Source: JBCBSK01 sp965250105 | Lineage (GTDB): Bacteria; Pseudomonadota; Alphaproteobacteria; Rhizobiales; Tepidamorphaceae | Reading direction: 5' to 3' | Length of the DNA: 64,000 bases | Assembly: GCA_965250105.1 (NCBI GenBank) | Contig: OZ252290.1 | Coordinates: 2,852,001 to 2,916,000, forward strand | Shown: positions 63,580 through 64,000 of the stretch, piece by piece | Layout: the number at the start of each line of letters is the position of its first letter | How positions within the stretch are numbered: the stretch's first letter is position 1 | The notes under the pieces: generated by a model | Seen by the model: the letters and a program-made list of their open reading frames with translations, nothing else | Databases searched by the model: none | Told to the model about the DNA's origin: nothing | Made by a program: the position numbers and the translations under genes

Positions 63580-64000
63580 TCAGATCAGCCGCGCCATGGC
63601 CGCGGTGGTGTCGAGCATGCGGTTCGAGAAGCCCCATTCATTGTCGTACCAGCTCATCACGCGGACGAACTTGTCGCCGATGACCTTGGTTTCGGTCAGC
63701 GATACCGTCGACGAGGCCGGTTCATGATTGAGGTCCATCGACACCAGCGGTTCCTCGGTGGTCACGAGAATGCCCTTGAGGCGGCGCGACCGCGCGGCCT
63801 TGGCGAAGACGCTGTTGATCTTCTCGACGTCGGTCTTGCGGCGCGAGACGAACTTGAAGTCGATCAGCGACACATTCGCCGTCGGCACGCGCACGGCGGT
63901 GCCGTCGAGCTTGCCGTTGAGTTCCGGCAGCACCAGGCCGACGGCGCGGGCGGCGCCCGTCGAGGTCGGGATCATGTTCTGGGCCGCGGCGCGGGCGCGA
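63580..64000 (-). CDS. gap: Glyceraldehyde-3-phosphate dehydrogenase, C-terminal part
   Basis: The last 139 residues of GAPDH; the gene runs off the right edge of the window, so the N-terminal NAD-binding domain and the active-site cysteine are not visible. The visible part has NMIPTSTGAARAVGLVLPEL, VRVPTANVSLIDF and the C-terminal SWYDNEWGFSNRMLD, all diagnostic. It is the first gene of the gap-pgk-aldolase group within the window. Confidence 0.96.
   Translation of the reverse strand, partial: RARAAAQNMIPTSTGAARAVGLVLPELNGKLDGTAVRVPTANVSLIDFKFVSRRKTDVEKINSVFAKAARSRRLKGILVTTEEPLVSMDLNHEPASSTVSLTETKVIGDKFVRVMSWYDNEWGFSNRMLDTTAAMARLI

Overview
The window is high-GC DNA, packed with genes on both strands, from an alphaproteobacterium, most likely of the order Hyphomicrobiales (Rhizobiales). 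The assignment rests on gene content rather than a marker gene. It contains GapR (DUF2312), TrcR (DUF1013), an RcdA-like DUF1465 protein, DUF1192, two short YdcH/DUF465 proteins, an aa3-oxidase subunit IV, split PntAA/PntAB/PntB, a YcbB-type L,D-transpeptidase next to a DUF882 protein, a gap-pgk-class I aldolase operon, and exact CtrA boxes (TTAA-N7-TTAA). I see no rRNA, tRNA, CRISPR array, prophage or insertion sequence. Nearly all of it is chromosomal housekeeping DNA.

Layout. 1-3.2 kb: 3' part of pckA, then a Tat-exported sulfide:quinone-oxidoreductase-like flavoprotein with a small membrane partner. 3.2-6.1 kb: single-domain response regulator, L36, TPR protein, alpha/beta hydrolase. 6.1-9.4 kb: glycerate kinase, DUF1036 and pyruvate kinase on the minus strand. 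9.4-11.1 kb: N-formylglutamate amidohydrolase, DUF1244, GapR. 11.3-16.9 kb: two peptidoglycan proteins and an orphan NtrC-type regulator. 17.1-21.4 kb: PepF, a DUF3445 haem N-demethylase homologue and an ABC1 kinase. 21.4-28 kb: EamA exporter/LysR pair, oxidase subunit IV, the pnt operon (with an extra exported gene inside it) and a LysE exporter. 28-36 kb: TPR lipoprotein, S21, purEK, a divergent YdcH pair, MFS, VOC, methyltransferase and PAS genes. 36-45.5 kb: acyl-CoA ligase, TauE, DUF1062, a HExxH protein, DJ-1/PfpI, UspA-BCCT, prpE. 45.5-53.3 kb: exporter, SDR, TrcR, gamma-glutamyltransferase, K+ channel, quinone oxidoreductase, DUF1192, rcdA, L31. 53.8-64 kb: MsbA-like ABC exporter, MotA/MotB-like pair, suhB, efp, Sel1 protein, ThiE-like protein, aldolase, pgk, gap.

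Central carbon metabolism is well represented: gap, pgk, aldolase, glycerate kinase, pyruvate kinase and PEP carboxykinase cover most of lower glycolysis and gluconeogenesis, and the transhydrogenase links NADH to NADPH. Cell-cycle genes (gapR, trcR, rcdA) are scattered through the same window as CtrA boxes.

The most interesting non-gene signals are these. A candidate small RNA with three hairpins lies just downstream of an exact CtrA box, between DUF1192 and rcdA; one loop carries an anti-Shine-Dalgarno CTCCT. A second three-hairpin RNA candidate lies near 32.15 kb. The rpmE leader contains mutually exclusive hairpins. A family of palindromic repeats has outer arms that change together between copies. 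A pair of about 80% identical direct repeats brackets the DUF1062 gene. The most unusual protein gene is the exported, low-GC one inserted between pntAB and pntB. No complete novel defence or metabolic system is evident.
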